The translations under genes and the position numbers were made by a program. A stretch of DNA of 51,900 nt from Methanocalculus sp. MSAO_Arc2 (GTDB lineage: Archaea > Halobacteriota > Methanomicrobia > Methanomicrobiales > Methanocorpusculaceae): contig QZAC01000046.1 in the NCBI GenBank assembly GCA_003838065.1, positions 1 through 51,900 of the forward strand. The letters run 5' to 3'. Shown here one piece after another: positions 41,821 to 50,497 of this stretch (position 1 is the stretch's first letter; every line of letters begins with the position of its first letter). Under the pieces are notes generated by a model, which saw only the letters and a program-made list of their open reading frames with translations, ran no database searches and was not told the origin of the DNA.

Positions 41821-43468
41821 CAATACCAAGTGTCTGCAATGCTTCTCTCAGGGTGTTCCTGGTCGCATCAACAAGGCAGAGCCGTGCATCCCGAAGGCTT
41901 CCTTCTGCCTTCAGCACCGGTACAAACCGGTAGAAGGAGTTAAAGAGATCGGCTACATCCCTGATGTACGTGGCCAGCAGATGCGGCCTGAGATCAGTTA
42001 CAACCGAAGTGATGACTGCCGGAAACCGCGCAATTGCCTTTGTAAGCGCAATTTCATGGGGATCATTGTATTCATAGACTTCTTCGAAATCACCGGCTTT
42101 TGCCAGTATCGAGCATGCGCGTGCATGTGCATACTGAACATATGGCGCACTCTGCCGCTCAAAGTCCAGCGCCTGTTTCCAGTTAAAGACAGTACTCTTC
42201 TCAGGAGATACCCGGACGATGTCAAAGCGTATTGCACCAACAGCAACTGATCGCGCAATAGCCATCCGTTCCCCAGGCGAGAGTTCAGGCCTCCGTTTCG
42301 TCACCTCTTCAAGAGCGCGGGCAGTGACCTCCTCGATCAGTTCATCAGCAGAAACAAATGTACCTGAACGGGTGCTCATTGCACCTTCAGGAAGCGATAC
42401 AAACTCGAAGTGCAGTATTTCCGGTGGCACCTCGCCCATCAGCCGGAGCGTTGCAGAGAGCTGGGCTCCGATCAGCTTATGATCTGCACCCAGCACGTCG
42501 ATATTCCGATCATAATTGGCAGTTTTCCATACATGGTATGCGATATCGCGTGCGGCATACACGCTTGTCCCATCGGCCCGTTTGAGAACATACTTCTTCT
42601 CAAAACCCGATGATGTAAGGTCCAGGCTCAGGAATTTGCCTTCCACCTCTGCTTCGTCCATCCGTGCCAGGCGATCAAGCACCCGCTGCATATCCCCGAT
42701 CCTGACAAAGGTGCTCTCTCGGACAAACCGGTCATGGTGCACATGCAGGTTGAAAAGCGTCTCCTTGATCCCCTCAACACAGGTGTTGACCGCCTGTCGA
42801 AACGCCTGATCCACATCTCTGTCTCCACGCTCGATCTCCTGCATCAGCCGCTCGATCGCACCATTGATCGATTCATCGTCCCTGATCGCATGGTTTGCCC
42901 TGACATAGACACGTGCGATAAAATGATCTCCTTTTTCGCCAGGCAGACGGGTGATCCCGAGAGTTTCAAGACCCCAGACAACGATTGCAATCTGGCGGCC
43001 CATATCATTGATATAATACTGCACCTCACAGGGATAGCCGGCCTTCCTGAAAGCACGCGCAAGTGTATCGCCGATAATGGTGTTCCGAATATGCCCGACA
43101 TGAAGAGGGCCATTTGGGTTTGCGCTTGTATGCTCGATTGAAACCCGCTCATATTTCTTCAGAAGGGTTCCGTACCCAGGCTTTCTGGCCGCTGCAACAC
43201 ATTGGGCAAGATACTCTCCACCAAAGGTGAAGTTCAGGTACGGGCCTGTAGAAAAAATCGTGATTCCATCAAGTTCCGGGAGTATACGCAACTTTTCTGC
43301 GAGATCTGCTGCGATGAGAGGAGGTGATCGCTTCTGTTTCTTTGCAAGGGAAAACGCAATGGTGGAGGCAAGATCGGCATGATCACCACCATCCACAAGA
43401 AGCGGATCCTCCTCTCCGGTAAGACCTTTAAGCAGGCGTCCGATCAGGTCAACTGTCTCGACAAACAT
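41801..43468 (-). CDS. argS: arginyl-tRNA synthetase
   Basis: A 555-residue class I synthetase. The HIGH motif is PLHVGHIRNT (HVGH 123-126), preceded by the ArgRS-typical EHTSANPNG, and the KMSKS-equivalent loop reads GAMSTRSG. An N-terminal additional domain (about 1-75) and the C-terminal anticodon-binding domain (VQYAHARACSILAK onward, to VLKAEGSLRDARLCLVDATR) are complete. Its ATG overlaps the aRF1 stop as TAATG. Same operon as prf1, taw1 and sepS. Confidence 0.97.
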   Translation of the reverse strand: MFVETVDLIGRLLKGLTGEEDPLLVDGGDHADLASTIAFSLAKKQKRSPPLIAADLAEKLRILPELDGITIFSTGPYLNFTFGGEYLAQCVAAARKPGYGTLLKKYERVSIEHTSANPNGPLHVGHIRNTIIGDTLARAFRKAGYPCEVQYYINDMGRQIAIVVWGLETLGITRLPGEKGDHFIARVYVRANHAIRDDESINGAIERLMQEIERGDRDVDQAFRQAVNTCVEGIKETLFNLHVHHDRFVRESTFVRIGDMQRVLDRLARMDEAEVEGKFLSLDLTSSGFEKKYVLKRADGTSVYAARDIAYHVWKTANYDRNIDVLGADHKLIGAQLSATLRLMGEVPPEILHFEFVSLPEGAMSTRSGTFVSADELIEEVTARALEEVTKRRPELSPGERMAIARSVAVGAIRFDIVRVSPEKSTVFNWKQALDFERQSAPYVQYAHARACSILAKAGDFEEVYEYNDPHEIALTKAIARFPAVITSVVTDLRPHLLATYIRDVADLFNSFYRFVPVLKAEGSLRDARLCLVDATRNTLREALQTLGIDALESM

Positions 43469-44745
43469 TATAATCCAGTCCTGTACCGCAGGATCGCGGC
43501 TATCCCGCCGAATGCATTGTAAAGCATGGCACCTTCCTCAAAATCATCAGATATGATCTCAACTTTTGTGCTGCTCTGATCGGCGAGATTCGTCAGTTCT
43601 TCGATAATATCGGTTTCATCTTCCAGCAGGAGGGGAGATGTACATTTCGGACAGGTGCCAAAATCAAGATCTGAGATTTTTTTCCCTGGCTCAATCCTCT
43701 GTGTCCGCTCCTCTATATAGCCGCAGGCGCCACATCGTATCTGAAGCCGGGACTCACGAAGTTTGGATGAGAGGAGAAGCGTATCAACTGCTCCTGTTTC
43801 GAGGTTTCTCCTGATGCTGGATTCACCATATGCAGAAAGCCCGTCATCTTTTGTCAGCTCCTTGAAAAACTTCATCATGACCTCTTTTTCCTTCATCAGA
43901 TCGACGCCTTTGAGCACATCAGCAGCTGCATCCACGAGTTCTGCCAGACCGCTCTCGTTTGTATATGCAACATCAAAGAGGCCGATGACCCTTTTCTTCA
44001 CTTCATGATGCAGATAGTCCCCATCAGCAAATTCCTCCTTTGTCGGTGTAGGGCCTCCGATAAGAAGTCCTTTGAATCGCTCGAAAAAGTCCTTCTCTGC
44101 AAGGAAGGTCTCACTCGCACGTTCCCCAATTTTCTTGTAAAACTCGTTAATCGCAATCAGCCTGAGCCTCTCAAATCGTGCAGCCGACTGACCACCCTTC
44201 CGTTGTTTGCCAGGGACAGTCGAGGACGTCCCGTTCACCGGCTCAATTCTGTTTCCACGGAGAAAACCCCAGTATGCCTCGCGCCGATCAAGAACAAGGA
44301 GTCCATAGACATGCTTCTCTTCAAGCATCTCCCTGAGAGGTTCAAGCTCGAACGTGGAGCTGCACCGGTACAGATAGGTCTTCAGGGGCTCAGGGGGTTC
44401 AACTATGATCGTTTCATGGACTGTTCGATCACCACCAACATTGACTGTGCCTGAAAAGACCACCATCCCATTCTCCGGAGGCGTTTTGTAATTCTTCAGG
44501 CGCGAGAGGATCGAAGAAAGTGCACTCTGAACATTCGTTTTCGTCTGTTTGCTCTTGATGTTGGCACATTGCCCAAACTCATCCCTGAGTTGTGCAGTTA
44601 CATCATATATCTGCTTGTCCGGGGGAATATACAGGGAAATAAGTTCCGTGCCGCTCCCTTCTTTCTCCTCAAGACGCTCAAGCATCTTTTTAAAATCATA
44701 CCTGCGTCGTGCCTCATCCTTATCTGTCTGTCCAGTGTCAGCCAT
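43468..44745 (-). CDS. prf1: peptide chain release factor aRF1
   Basis: A 425-residue archaeal/eukaryotic class 1 release factor reading all three stop codons. Decoding motifs NIKS (62-65) and YxCxxxF (Tyr126, Cys128, Phe132) and the catalytic GGQ (184-186, within KQRKGGQSAARFER) are intact. The C-terminal domain has the zinc-ribbon type CGACGYIEE and CPKCTSP. First gene of the prf1-argS-taw1-sepS series. A TATA-like TTTTATAA lies about 20 bases before the ATG. Confidence 0.97.
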   Translation of the reverse strand: MADTGQTDKDEARRRYDFKKMLERLEEKEGSGTELISLYIPPDKQIYDVTAQLRDEFGQCANIKSKQTKTNVQSALSSILSRLKNYKTPPENGMVVFSGTVNVGGDRTVHETIIVEPPEPLKTYLYRCSSTFELEPLREMLEEKHVYGLLVLDRREAYWGFLRGNRIEPVNGTSSTVPGKQRKGGQSAARFERLRLIAINEFYKKIGERASETFLAEKDFFERFKGLLIGGPTPTKEEFADGDYLHHEVKKRVIGLFDVAYTNESGLAELVDAAADVLKGVDLMKEKEVMMKFFKELTKDDGLSAYGESSIRRNLETGAVDTLLLSSKLRESRLQIRCGACGYIEERTQRIEPGKKISDLDFGTCPKCTSPLLLEDETDIIEELTNLADQSSTKVEIISDDFEEGAMLYNAFGGIAAILRYRTGL

Positions 44746-44817
44746 GGCCGTCTGTCACCATTATAAAACCGTTAATTCTTGTTCTTCTGCTCCAATAAAA
44801 GTGAGTATTCCCGGAGT

Positions 44818-45318
44818 TCACGTTTTACGACACCGAAAGAGAAGGGCTATCGTCTTTGCATCGATGATCCTGCCGTCATGTGCCATCGATTCGGCCTCAT
44901 TTCGAGGGAGACGGACCACTTCAATCACCTCATCGTCATCCGGCTTGAAGTCTTCTGCAGGTGTGAGACCGCGCGCTTCGAAGAGATGGAGCACTTCATC
45001 GGTATATCCGGGTGACGTCATGATGATACCACGGGAAATGAGATGATCAGATCGTAACCTGATCTCTTCGATAAGTTCCCTGGCAGCAGTCTCTTCGGGG
45101 CTCTCTTCTGGCTCCATTGTGCCGGCCGGGGCTTCATAGATATACTTCCCAATCGCTGGACGAAACTGCCGGATCAGGTAACAGTCATCTCCTTCACAGG
45201 GGAGCATGGCAACTGCACCACCGGGATGGACGACGATCGTCTCCTTTGTCCTCCCGTTTGGGAGAGCAACCCTCCGCAGTTCCACAGAGAGGCGCTGCCC
45301 CTGGTAAATAATCGTCAT
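44818..45318 (-). CDS. NUDIX hydrolase (ADP-ribose pyrophosphatase-like)
   Basis: A 166-residue NUDIX protein. The box GTMEPEESPEETAARELIEE keeps the G-x5-E-x7-REUxEE residues; the last Gly of the consensus is replaced by Arg. GGAVAMLPCEGDDCYLIRQF and RPAIGKYIYEAPAG are typical of the ADP-ribose pyrophosphatase branch. It likely cleaves ADP-ribose or another nucleoside diphosphate derivative. Its ATG overlaps the queC stop by 4 bases, so it is at the end of the preQ0 operon. Confidence 0.9.
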   Translation of the reverse strand: MTIIYQGQRLSVELRRVALPNGRTKETIVVHPGGAVAMLPCEGDDCYLIRQFRPAIGKYIYEAPAGTMEPEESPEETAARELIEEIRLRSDHLISRGIIMTSPGYTDEVLHLFEARGLTPAEDFKPDDDEVIEVVRLPRNEAESMAHDGRIIDAKTIALLFRCRKT

Positions 45319-45986
45319 GGCCTTCTCCGGTAGGGAAGCGGATCAGTCTTCCCAATGGCACGGAATGCCTCGAGCCGGTAGTGGCAGGACGAACAGGTGC
45401 CACAGGCAAAACCGTCGTTTCTGTAACAGGACCAGGTCTCCTCATACGGGACACCAAGGGCAAAACCCTGCTTTAAAATCTCTGTTTTATTCATCCGTAC
45501 AAACGGTGCCATTATCCGGATAGGTTTTTCTGCCATTGTTCCGAGATCGACGACCTGCTGAAACGCCGCGATAAACTCGGGACGGCAGTCAGGGTATCCT
45601 GCATAATCTCCAGCCTGAACCCCGATGAAGACCGCATCTCCGTCCTGTGCTTCACAGAAGCTTGTTGCAATAGCAAGCAGGTTTGCATTCCTGAACGGAA
45701 CGTAAGTATTTGGGCGATCTGGCGAAGAACGTCCATACTCTTCAACCGGAATCTCCCGATCGGTAAGGCTGCTTGCCCCAATGACTTTGAAATACTCAAG
45801 GGAGAGAACAATCGGTGGTTCTGCACCAACCAGTTCTGCAATCCGTTTTGCGCACATGAGCTCTTTTGATTCTGTACGCTGGCTATACGTGATATGGAGA
45901 GGAAGGATATCGTATCCCATATTCCTTGCATAATATGCCAGGGTTGCCGAGTCCATACCCCCTGAAAGAAGACATACCGCTTTCAA
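45315..45986 (-). CDS. queC: 7-cyano-7-deazaguanine (preQ0) synthase
   Basis: A 223-residue PP-loop ATPase that turns 7-carboxy-7-deazaguanine into preQ0, the base inserted into archaeal tRNA as archaeosine precursor. The PP-loop SGGMDS (8-13) and a four-Cys zinc site at the C-terminus (WSCYRNDGFACGTCSSCHYR) are intact. The start codon is TTG at 45986, immediately after the queE stop; no other start would give the full PP-loop strand. Confidence 0.96.
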   Translation of the reverse strand: MKAVCLLSGGMDSATLAYYARNMGYDILPLHITYSQRTESKELMCAKRIAELVGAEPPIVLSLEYFKVIGASSLTDREIPVEEYGRSSPDRPNTYVPFRNANLLAIATSFCEAQDGDAVFIGVQAGDYAGYPDCRPEFIAAFQQVVDLGTMAEKPIRIMAPFVRMNKTEILKQGFALGVPYEETWSCYRNDGFACGTCSSCHYRLEAFRAIGKTDPLPYRRRP

Positions 45987-46601
45987 TCATCTCACCCCGA
46001 TCTGTTTGTGTAGCTGGAGCTGAAGACGGAAGCGGTGATCCCATGAAAGAAGATGTTCCGCTATCATCCGTAAATCCGATCCATGGACCGGAGATATGAA
46101 CACATCCCCTGCGATCTGGACGGAACGCAGCAGATCATCTGCATATGCAAGATCAGCGTCATCGGCTACAACGAACTTAACGGAATCAACCGCCTGTATT
46201 CCTCCAAGGAGAACGTGATCGCTCTTTTCGCCTGATGAAGGGCACTTTACATCCATGCACACCGAGGCAAACGGCTGTACGAGGTCAAACCGGATTGTCC
46301 CGTTTGTTTCAATCTCGATTTCATAACCCATCAGAGAGAGCGTTCTGAGAACCACAAGAAGGTTTTCCATCTGGAGGAGCGGTTCACCACCGGTAATGCA
46401 GACATATCCAACACCATTCTCCTGGATTGCATCTATGATCTCGTCTTTTGACATCTCTATGCCTGCGCTTGGATCCCGCGCATGCGGCGTATCACACCAC
46501 CGGCAGTCAAGGTTGCACCCTGCCAGACGGAGGAAGGTGCAGCGCCGGCCCTGGTTTTTTCCTTCACCCTGAAAACTTGTAAAAATCTCGTATACCCTCA
46601 T
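45987..46601 (-). CDS. queE: 7-carboxy-7-deazaguanine synthase
   Basis: A 204-residue radical SAM enzyme that contracts the pterin ring of 6-carboxytetrahydropterin. The cluster motif is CNLDCRWC in LAGCNLDCRWCDTPH; SFQGEGKNQGRRCTFLRLAG precedes it, and CITGGEPLLQ follows. ATG 46601 gives the standard start MRVYEIFTSFQGEG; it lies 2 bases after the queD stop. An in-frame ATG at 46610 is less likely. Confidence 0.95.
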   Translation of the reverse strand: MRVYEIFTSFQGEGKNQGRRCTFLRLAGCNLDCRWCDTPHARDPSAGIEMSKDEIIDAIQENGVGYVCITGGEPLLQMENLLVVLRTLSLMGYEIEIETNGTIRFDLVQPFASVCMDVKCPSSGEKSDHVLLGGIQAVDSVKFVVADDADLAYADDLLRSVQIAGDVFISPVHGSDLRMIAEHLLSWDHRFRLQLQLHKQIGVR

Positions 46602-46603
46602 CT

Positions 46604-47008
46604 TTACCATTCTATTTCTGCATAACAGCCTGCAGACTCCCACAGCCTCACACGATGTATGCGGCAGGAAAGCCCCATCGAACGGCAGGCACTATCAATT
46701 GTCTCACCAATCTCTCTGGCAAGCAGTTCGCTTGTGGGATCTCCCTTTGTGGTGACGATGTCCTGGAACTCCGAGAGACATTCCACCATCGGATCATCGA
46801 TATTCAGGATCACCTGGTGATCATAGATCTCCACGATTTTTTTTATGCAATTGTAATCAATCAGGATCTGCGTCCTCTCGTCCACAACACCTTCGACCCA
46901 TATCTCAGCGCGCCACCTGTGCCCATGCAGACGGGCACATTTCCCATCGTAATGAAGGAGTCGGTGGCTTGCATCGAAGTACACTTCCTTGTAGATGCGG
47001 ACTGACAT
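46604..47008 (-). CDS. queD: 6-carboxytetrahydropterin synthase (QueD)
   Basis: A 134-residue protein of the 6-pyruvoyltetrahydropterin synthase fold. It forms 6-carboxytetrahydropterin from dihydroneopterin triphosphate. Zinc ligands are in FDASHRLLH and ARLHGHRW, with the catalytic Cys in GKCARLHGH; acid-base residues lie in YDHQVILN and TSELLAREI. Start: ATG 47008 (MSVRIYKEVYFDASH) is the normal N-terminus, ATG 47017 is possible for a leaderless transcript (AATAATAA about 27 bases upstream). First gene of queD-queE-queC-NUDIX. Confidence 0.93.
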   Translation of the reverse strand: MSVRIYKEVYFDASHRLLHYDGKCARLHGHRWRAEIWVEGVVDERTQILIDYNCIKKIVEIYDHQVILNIDDPMVECLSEFQDIVTTKGDPTSELLAREIGETIDSACRSMGLSCRIHRVRLWESAGCYAEIEW

Positions 47009-47051
47009 GTGGTAAACCATTTGCAAAGAGAACGTATAAGGTTATTATTAG

Positions 47052-47083
47052 AGACCACGCATGAATGTAGGAACGAGTGGTCT
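47052..47083. promoter_or_regulatory. dyad between queD and S12 genes
   Basis: AGACCAC (47052-47058) and GTGGTCT (47077-47083) are perfect inverted repeats with an 18-base centre. The dyad lies just upstream of the S12 TATA box and just upstream of the queD promoter on the other strand, so it could be a shared operator. Confidence 0.35.
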
Positions 47084-47091
47084 GCGGATAG

Positions 47092-47100
47092 TATATAAAA
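47092..47100 (+). promoter_or_regulatory. TATA box of S12-S7-EF-2 operon
   Basis: TATATAAAA is a strong archaeal TATA box. The predicted start near 47121 coincides with a short dyad, TCCAGA-T-TCTGGA (47121-47133), leaving a leader of about 50 bases. GAGGT (47163-47167) is the ribosome site before ATG 47174. Confidence 0.7.
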
Positions 47101-47173
47101 CACATCCGCGCAATATGTATTCCAGATTCTGGAGTATCCACCGGATCAAAAACCAGAATATAGAGGTTTATTC

Positions 47174-47602
47174 ATGGGACAGGGAAAATTTGCAGCGAGA
47201 AAACTCCAGCGCGACGCAAAAAAGTTCCGCTGGAGCGATCCAAGATATGCACGCCGTGAGCTTGAGCTGAAGCTGAAGGCAGACCCGCTGAAGGGATCGC
47301 CTCAGGGCCGTGGAATCGTCCTTGAAAAGGTCGGTGTCGAGGCAAAACAGCCAAACTCGGCGATCAGGAAATGTGTGCGTGTGCAGTTGATCAAAAACGG
47401 TCGACAGGTAACAGCGTTTGCCGTCGGCGATGGTGCGATCAACTTCATTGATGAGCACGATGAGGTGACGATTCAGGGAATCGGCGGTCGTAAGGGGCGT
47501 TCCATGGGTGATATTCCCGGCGTCAGGTTTGTAGTTACCGCAGTAAACAACGTCTCCCTTCATGAACTCGTCCTTGGACGAAAGGAGAAGGCGCGCAGGT
47601 GA
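47174..47602 (+). CDS. rps12: ribosomal protein S12
   Basis: A 142-residue decoding-centre protein. It begins MGQGKFAARKLQRDAKKFRW and has the conserved loop EAKQPNSAIRKCVRVQLIKN with the lysine equivalent to bacterial Lys43 region, then GRKGRSMGDIPGVRF. Size is that of archaeal S12 (S23e in eukaryotes). First gene of the operon with S7 and EF-2; GAGGT ribosome site. Confidence 0.97.
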   Translation: MGQGKFAARKLQRDAKKFRWSDPRYARRELELKLKADPLKGSPQGRGIVLEKVGVEAKQPNSAIRKCVRVQLIKNGRQVTAFAVGDGAINFIDEHDEVTIQGIGGRKGRSMGDIPGVRFVVTAVNNVSLHELVLGRKEKARR

Positions 47603-47607
47603 ATGTG

Positions 47608-48198
47608 ATGTCGGAAGAGGAACAGACCACCCAGAAGGCCATCCTTCTCTTCAATAAATGGGATCCATCTGAAGTTGTGATCAAGGACCCGGGGCTGGAG
47701 CGGTACGTCACCCTGAAATCAATGGCTGTCCCACACAGTTGCGGTCGGCTCACCCAGCAGCAGTTCACAAAATCAGGAATGGCAGTCGTTGAGCGGCTTA
47801 TCAACCGTCTGATGCAGGTAGAGCATAATACCGGAAAAAAACAGCTTTGCACACGGATTGTCATGGATTCATTTGATATTATTTATTCAAAGACAAAACA
47901 GAACCCAATCCAGGTGCTTGTTGATGCAATAGCCAATACCGGACCGCGCGAGGAGACGGTCCGGCTGAAATATGGTGGCATCAACGTGCCAAAATCGGTT
48001 GACACCGCCCCTATCAGGAGGGTAAACACCGCGATGAAATACATCGCAACAGGTGTATGGAGGGGGTCACACAAAACAAAGAGACCTGTTGCACAGGTCC
48101 TTGCCGATGAACTGATCGCCGCGTCAAAAGGCGACTCGAAGTGTTTCTCTGTCGGGAAAAAGGAAGAAGTCGAGCGGATTGCCAAATCTGCACGCTAA
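47608..48198 (+). CDS. rps7: ribosomal protein S7
   Basis: A 196-residue small-subunit head protein (S5e type). Typical segments: FNKWDPSEVVIKDPGLERYV, VERLINRLMQVEHNTGKKQ, and the RREETV-like GPREETVRLKYGGINVPKSV, then DTAPIRRVNTAMKYI. ATG 47608 is preferred since AGGTGA is 5 bases upstream; a GTG at 47599 is in frame but overlaps S12. Followed by EF-2 after 22 bases. Confidence 0.96.
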   Translation: MSEEEQTTQKAILLFNKWDPSEVVIKDPGLERYVTLKSMAVPHSCGRLTQQQFTKSGMAVVERLINRLMQVEHNTGKKQLCTRIVMDSFDIIYSKTKQNPIQVLVDAIANTGPREETVRLKYGGINVPKSVDTAPIRRVNTAMKYIATGVWRGSHKTKRPVAQVLADELIAASKGDSKCFSVGKKEEVERIAKSAR

Positions 48199-48220
48199 TC
48201 AATACTTTTTTTGGTGAATT

Positions 48221-50416
48221 ATGTCACGCGGCAAAAAGATTGTTGAGAAAGTATCGGAGCTGATGGATAAACCAGAGTATATCCGAAATATTGGTATCGT
48301 TGCACACATCGACCATGGAAAGACCACCTTCTCTGACAACCTCCTGGCTGGTGCCGGGATGATATCAGAAGAGCTCTCGGGAAAACAGCTTTTCATGGAT
48401 TCTGATGAAGAAGAGCAGGCACGCGGAATCACAATTGACGCATCGAACGTCTCGATGGTCCATGAATACAGCGACAGGGAATACCTGATCAACATGATCG
48501 ATACTCCGGGCCACGTTGATTTTGGAGGTGACGTTACCCGCGCAATGCGTGCAGTAGACGGAGCAATCGTCCTTGTTGACGCAGTTGAGGGGCCGATGCC
48601 CCAGACCGAAACAGTCCTGCGCCAGGCGCTCAAGGAGGGTGTGCGGCCGATCCTCTTCATCAATAAAGTCGATCGCCTGATCAATGAGCTGAAAGTCGAT
48701 CCTCAGGAGATGATGATCCGGCTTGGACGTGTCATTGACAAGGTAAACAAGTTGATCAAGGGGATGAGTGAGAAGATGTATACCGAAGGCGGCTGGAAGC
48801 TTGACGCGGCAAATGGCACCGTTGCCTTTGGTTCTGCCCTGTATAACTGGGCCGTTTCAATCCCCTACATGCAGAAGAGCGGCATCTCATTCAAGGAAGT
48901 GATTGATAAATGCAATGCAGGAGAAATGAAATCTCTGGCAAAATCCAGTCCCCTTCATGAAGTTATCCTTGATATCGTCGTCAAGCACCTTCCAAACCCG
49001 ATCGATGCACAGAAAAGGCGTATCCCGATCATCTGGCATGGCGACAAGGAATCATCTGAAGGAAAGGCAATGCTCACCTGCGATCCAAAGGGTGCAGTGG
49101 CAATGATGATCACCGACATCTCGTTTGACCCGCATGCAGGTGAGGTCGCAACCGGCCGGCTCTTCTCAGGCAAACTCTCCCGTGGAATGGAACTCTTTGT
49201 AGTGGGAACCGCTGGCAAACCCAACCGACTCCAGCAGGTCGGGATCTTCATGGGTCCAACACGTGTCGAGGTAGAGCAGATCGTCGGTGGAAATATCGCG
49301 GCAGTCACCGGCTTAAAAGACGCAATTGTTGGATCAACCGTTACCTCAAGTAAAGAGATGACACCGTTTGAATCGCTGAAACACTACTCCGAGCCGGTCA
49401 TGACGGTTGCAGTTGAAGCGAAGAACATGAAGGACCTTCCAAAACTCGTCGAGGTCCTTCGGCAGGTCGGCAAAGAAGACCCAACGATAAAAATTAACAT
49501 CAATGAAGAGACAGGAGAACATCTAATCGCCGGCATGGGTGAACTCCATCTCGAGGTTATCTGCGGCCGTATCCGCCGTGACAAGAACGTAGATATCGTG
49601 ACGTCTGAGCCTATCGTGGTCTATCGTGAGACAGTCACAAAGAAAGCAGGACCAGTTGAAGGCAAATCGCCAAACAGGCACAACCGGTTCTATATCGAGG
49701 TTGAGCCCCTTGATCCAGCGATCGTTTCAGCTATCCAGAATGGCGATGTCTCAATGACGATGAACAACATCGAGCGGCGTGATATTCTCATTGAACGTGG
49801 CATGGATAAGGAAGAGGCAAAGAACATCAGGGATATCTACGGGACCAATGCCTTCCTGGATATGACAAAGGGTATTCAGTACCTCAACGAAACAATGGAA
49901 CTCGTTCTTGACGGGATCCATGAGGCTCTTGATGGCGGACCTCTTGCCGATGAACAGGTTCAGAATGTCAAAATACGGCTGATGGATGTAAAACTCCATG
50001 AAGACGCAATTCACCGTGGTCCCGCGCAGGTGATTCCAGCAGTCAGATCAGCTGTTAAAGGAGCTATTCTGATGGCAAACGATCAGCTCCTCGAGCCAAT
50101 CCAGAAGATCCAGATTACGGTCCCACAAGATCAGATGGGGGCTGCCATCTCCCAGATCCAGGGTCGACGCGGACAACTTGCCACAACAGAGTCCGAAGGC
50201 GATCAGATTATTGTGAATGGGTCTGCACCGGTTGCAGAACTCTTTGGGTTTGCTGGTGATCTCAGATCTGCAACTGAGGGGCGTGCAATGTGGAGCACCG
50301 AGTTTGCCGGATTCCAGCTGGTTCCATCAAGCCTTGTAAATGAGGTCGTGATGAGCATCAGGAAGCGCAAAGGTCTCAAAGAGCAACTCCCCACACCAAA
50401 CGACTACCTCGCATAA
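48221..50416 (+). CDS. fusA: elongation factor 2 (EF-2)
   Basis: A 731-residue archaeal EF-2, the translocation GTPase. P-loop AHIDHGKT (28-35), switch II IDTPGHVDF and NKVDR in the G domain are intact. His598 in DAIHRGPAQVIPAVR is the predicted diphthamide residue. Domains III-V follow (LIAGMGELHLEV, IQGRRGQLATTE). It is the third gene of the S12-S7-EF-2 operon; a T6 run 24 bases after the stop may end the transcript. Confidence 0.97.
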   Translation: MSRGKKIVEKVSELMDKPEYIRNIGIVAHIDHGKTTFSDNLLAGAGMISEELSGKQLFMDSDEEEQARGITIDASNVSMVHEYSDREYLINMIDTPGHVDFGGDVTRAMRAVDGAIVLVDAVEGPMPQTETVLRQALKEGVRPILFINKVDRLINELKVDPQEMMIRLGRVIDKVNKLIKGMSEKMYTEGGWKLDAANGTVAFGSALYNWAVSIPYMQKSGISFKEVIDKCNAGEMKSLAKSSPLHEVILDIVVKHLPNPIDAQKRRIPIIWHGDKESSEGKAMLTCDPKGAVAMMITDISFDPHAGEVATGRLFSGKLSRGMELFVVGTAGKPNRLQQVGIFMGPTRVEVEQIVGGNIAAVTGLKDAIVGSTVTSSKEMTPFESLKHYSEPVMTVAVEAKNMKDLPKLVEVLRQVGKEDPTIKININEETGEHLIAGMGELHLEVICGRIRRDKNVDIVTSEPIVVYRETVTKKAGPVEGKSPNRHNRFYIEVEPLDPAIVSAIQNGDVSMTMNNIERRDILIERGMDKEEAKNIRDIYGTNAFLDMTKGIQYLNETMELVLDGIHEALDGGPLADEQVQNVKIRLMDVKLHEDAIHRGPAQVIPAVRSAVKGAILMANDQLLEPIQKIQITVPQDQMGAAISQIQGRRGQLATTESEGDQIIVNGSAPVAELFGFAGDLRSATEGRAMWSTEFAGFQLVPSSLVNEVVMSIRKRKGLKEQLPTPNDYLA

Positions 50417-50439
50417 TCCTATCAACACCTCCCTGTCTC

Positions 50440-50445
50440 TTTTTT
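50440..50445 (+). terminator. T-run terminator after EF-2
   Basis: A run of six T (within TGTCTCTTTTTTCCC) 24 bases after the EF-2 stop is the type of U-tract that ends archaeal transcripts. It separates the translation operon from the RuBisCO gene. Confidence 0.5.
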
Positions 50446-50467
50446 CCCGTCAACCGCAGGAGCGACC

Positions 50468-50478
50468 TTTATTAATAC
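50468..50478 (+). promoter_or_regulatory. TATA-like box before RuBisCO
   Basis: CTTTATTAATA lies about 25 bases before the ATG at 50498, compatible with a leaderless or nearly leaderless transcript. An AAGGA (50487-50491) 6 bases before the ATG would be a ribosome site, so a start upstream of the TATA-like box is also possible. Confidence 0.4.
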
Positions 50479-50497
50479 CTTTGACCAAGGAATTGCC

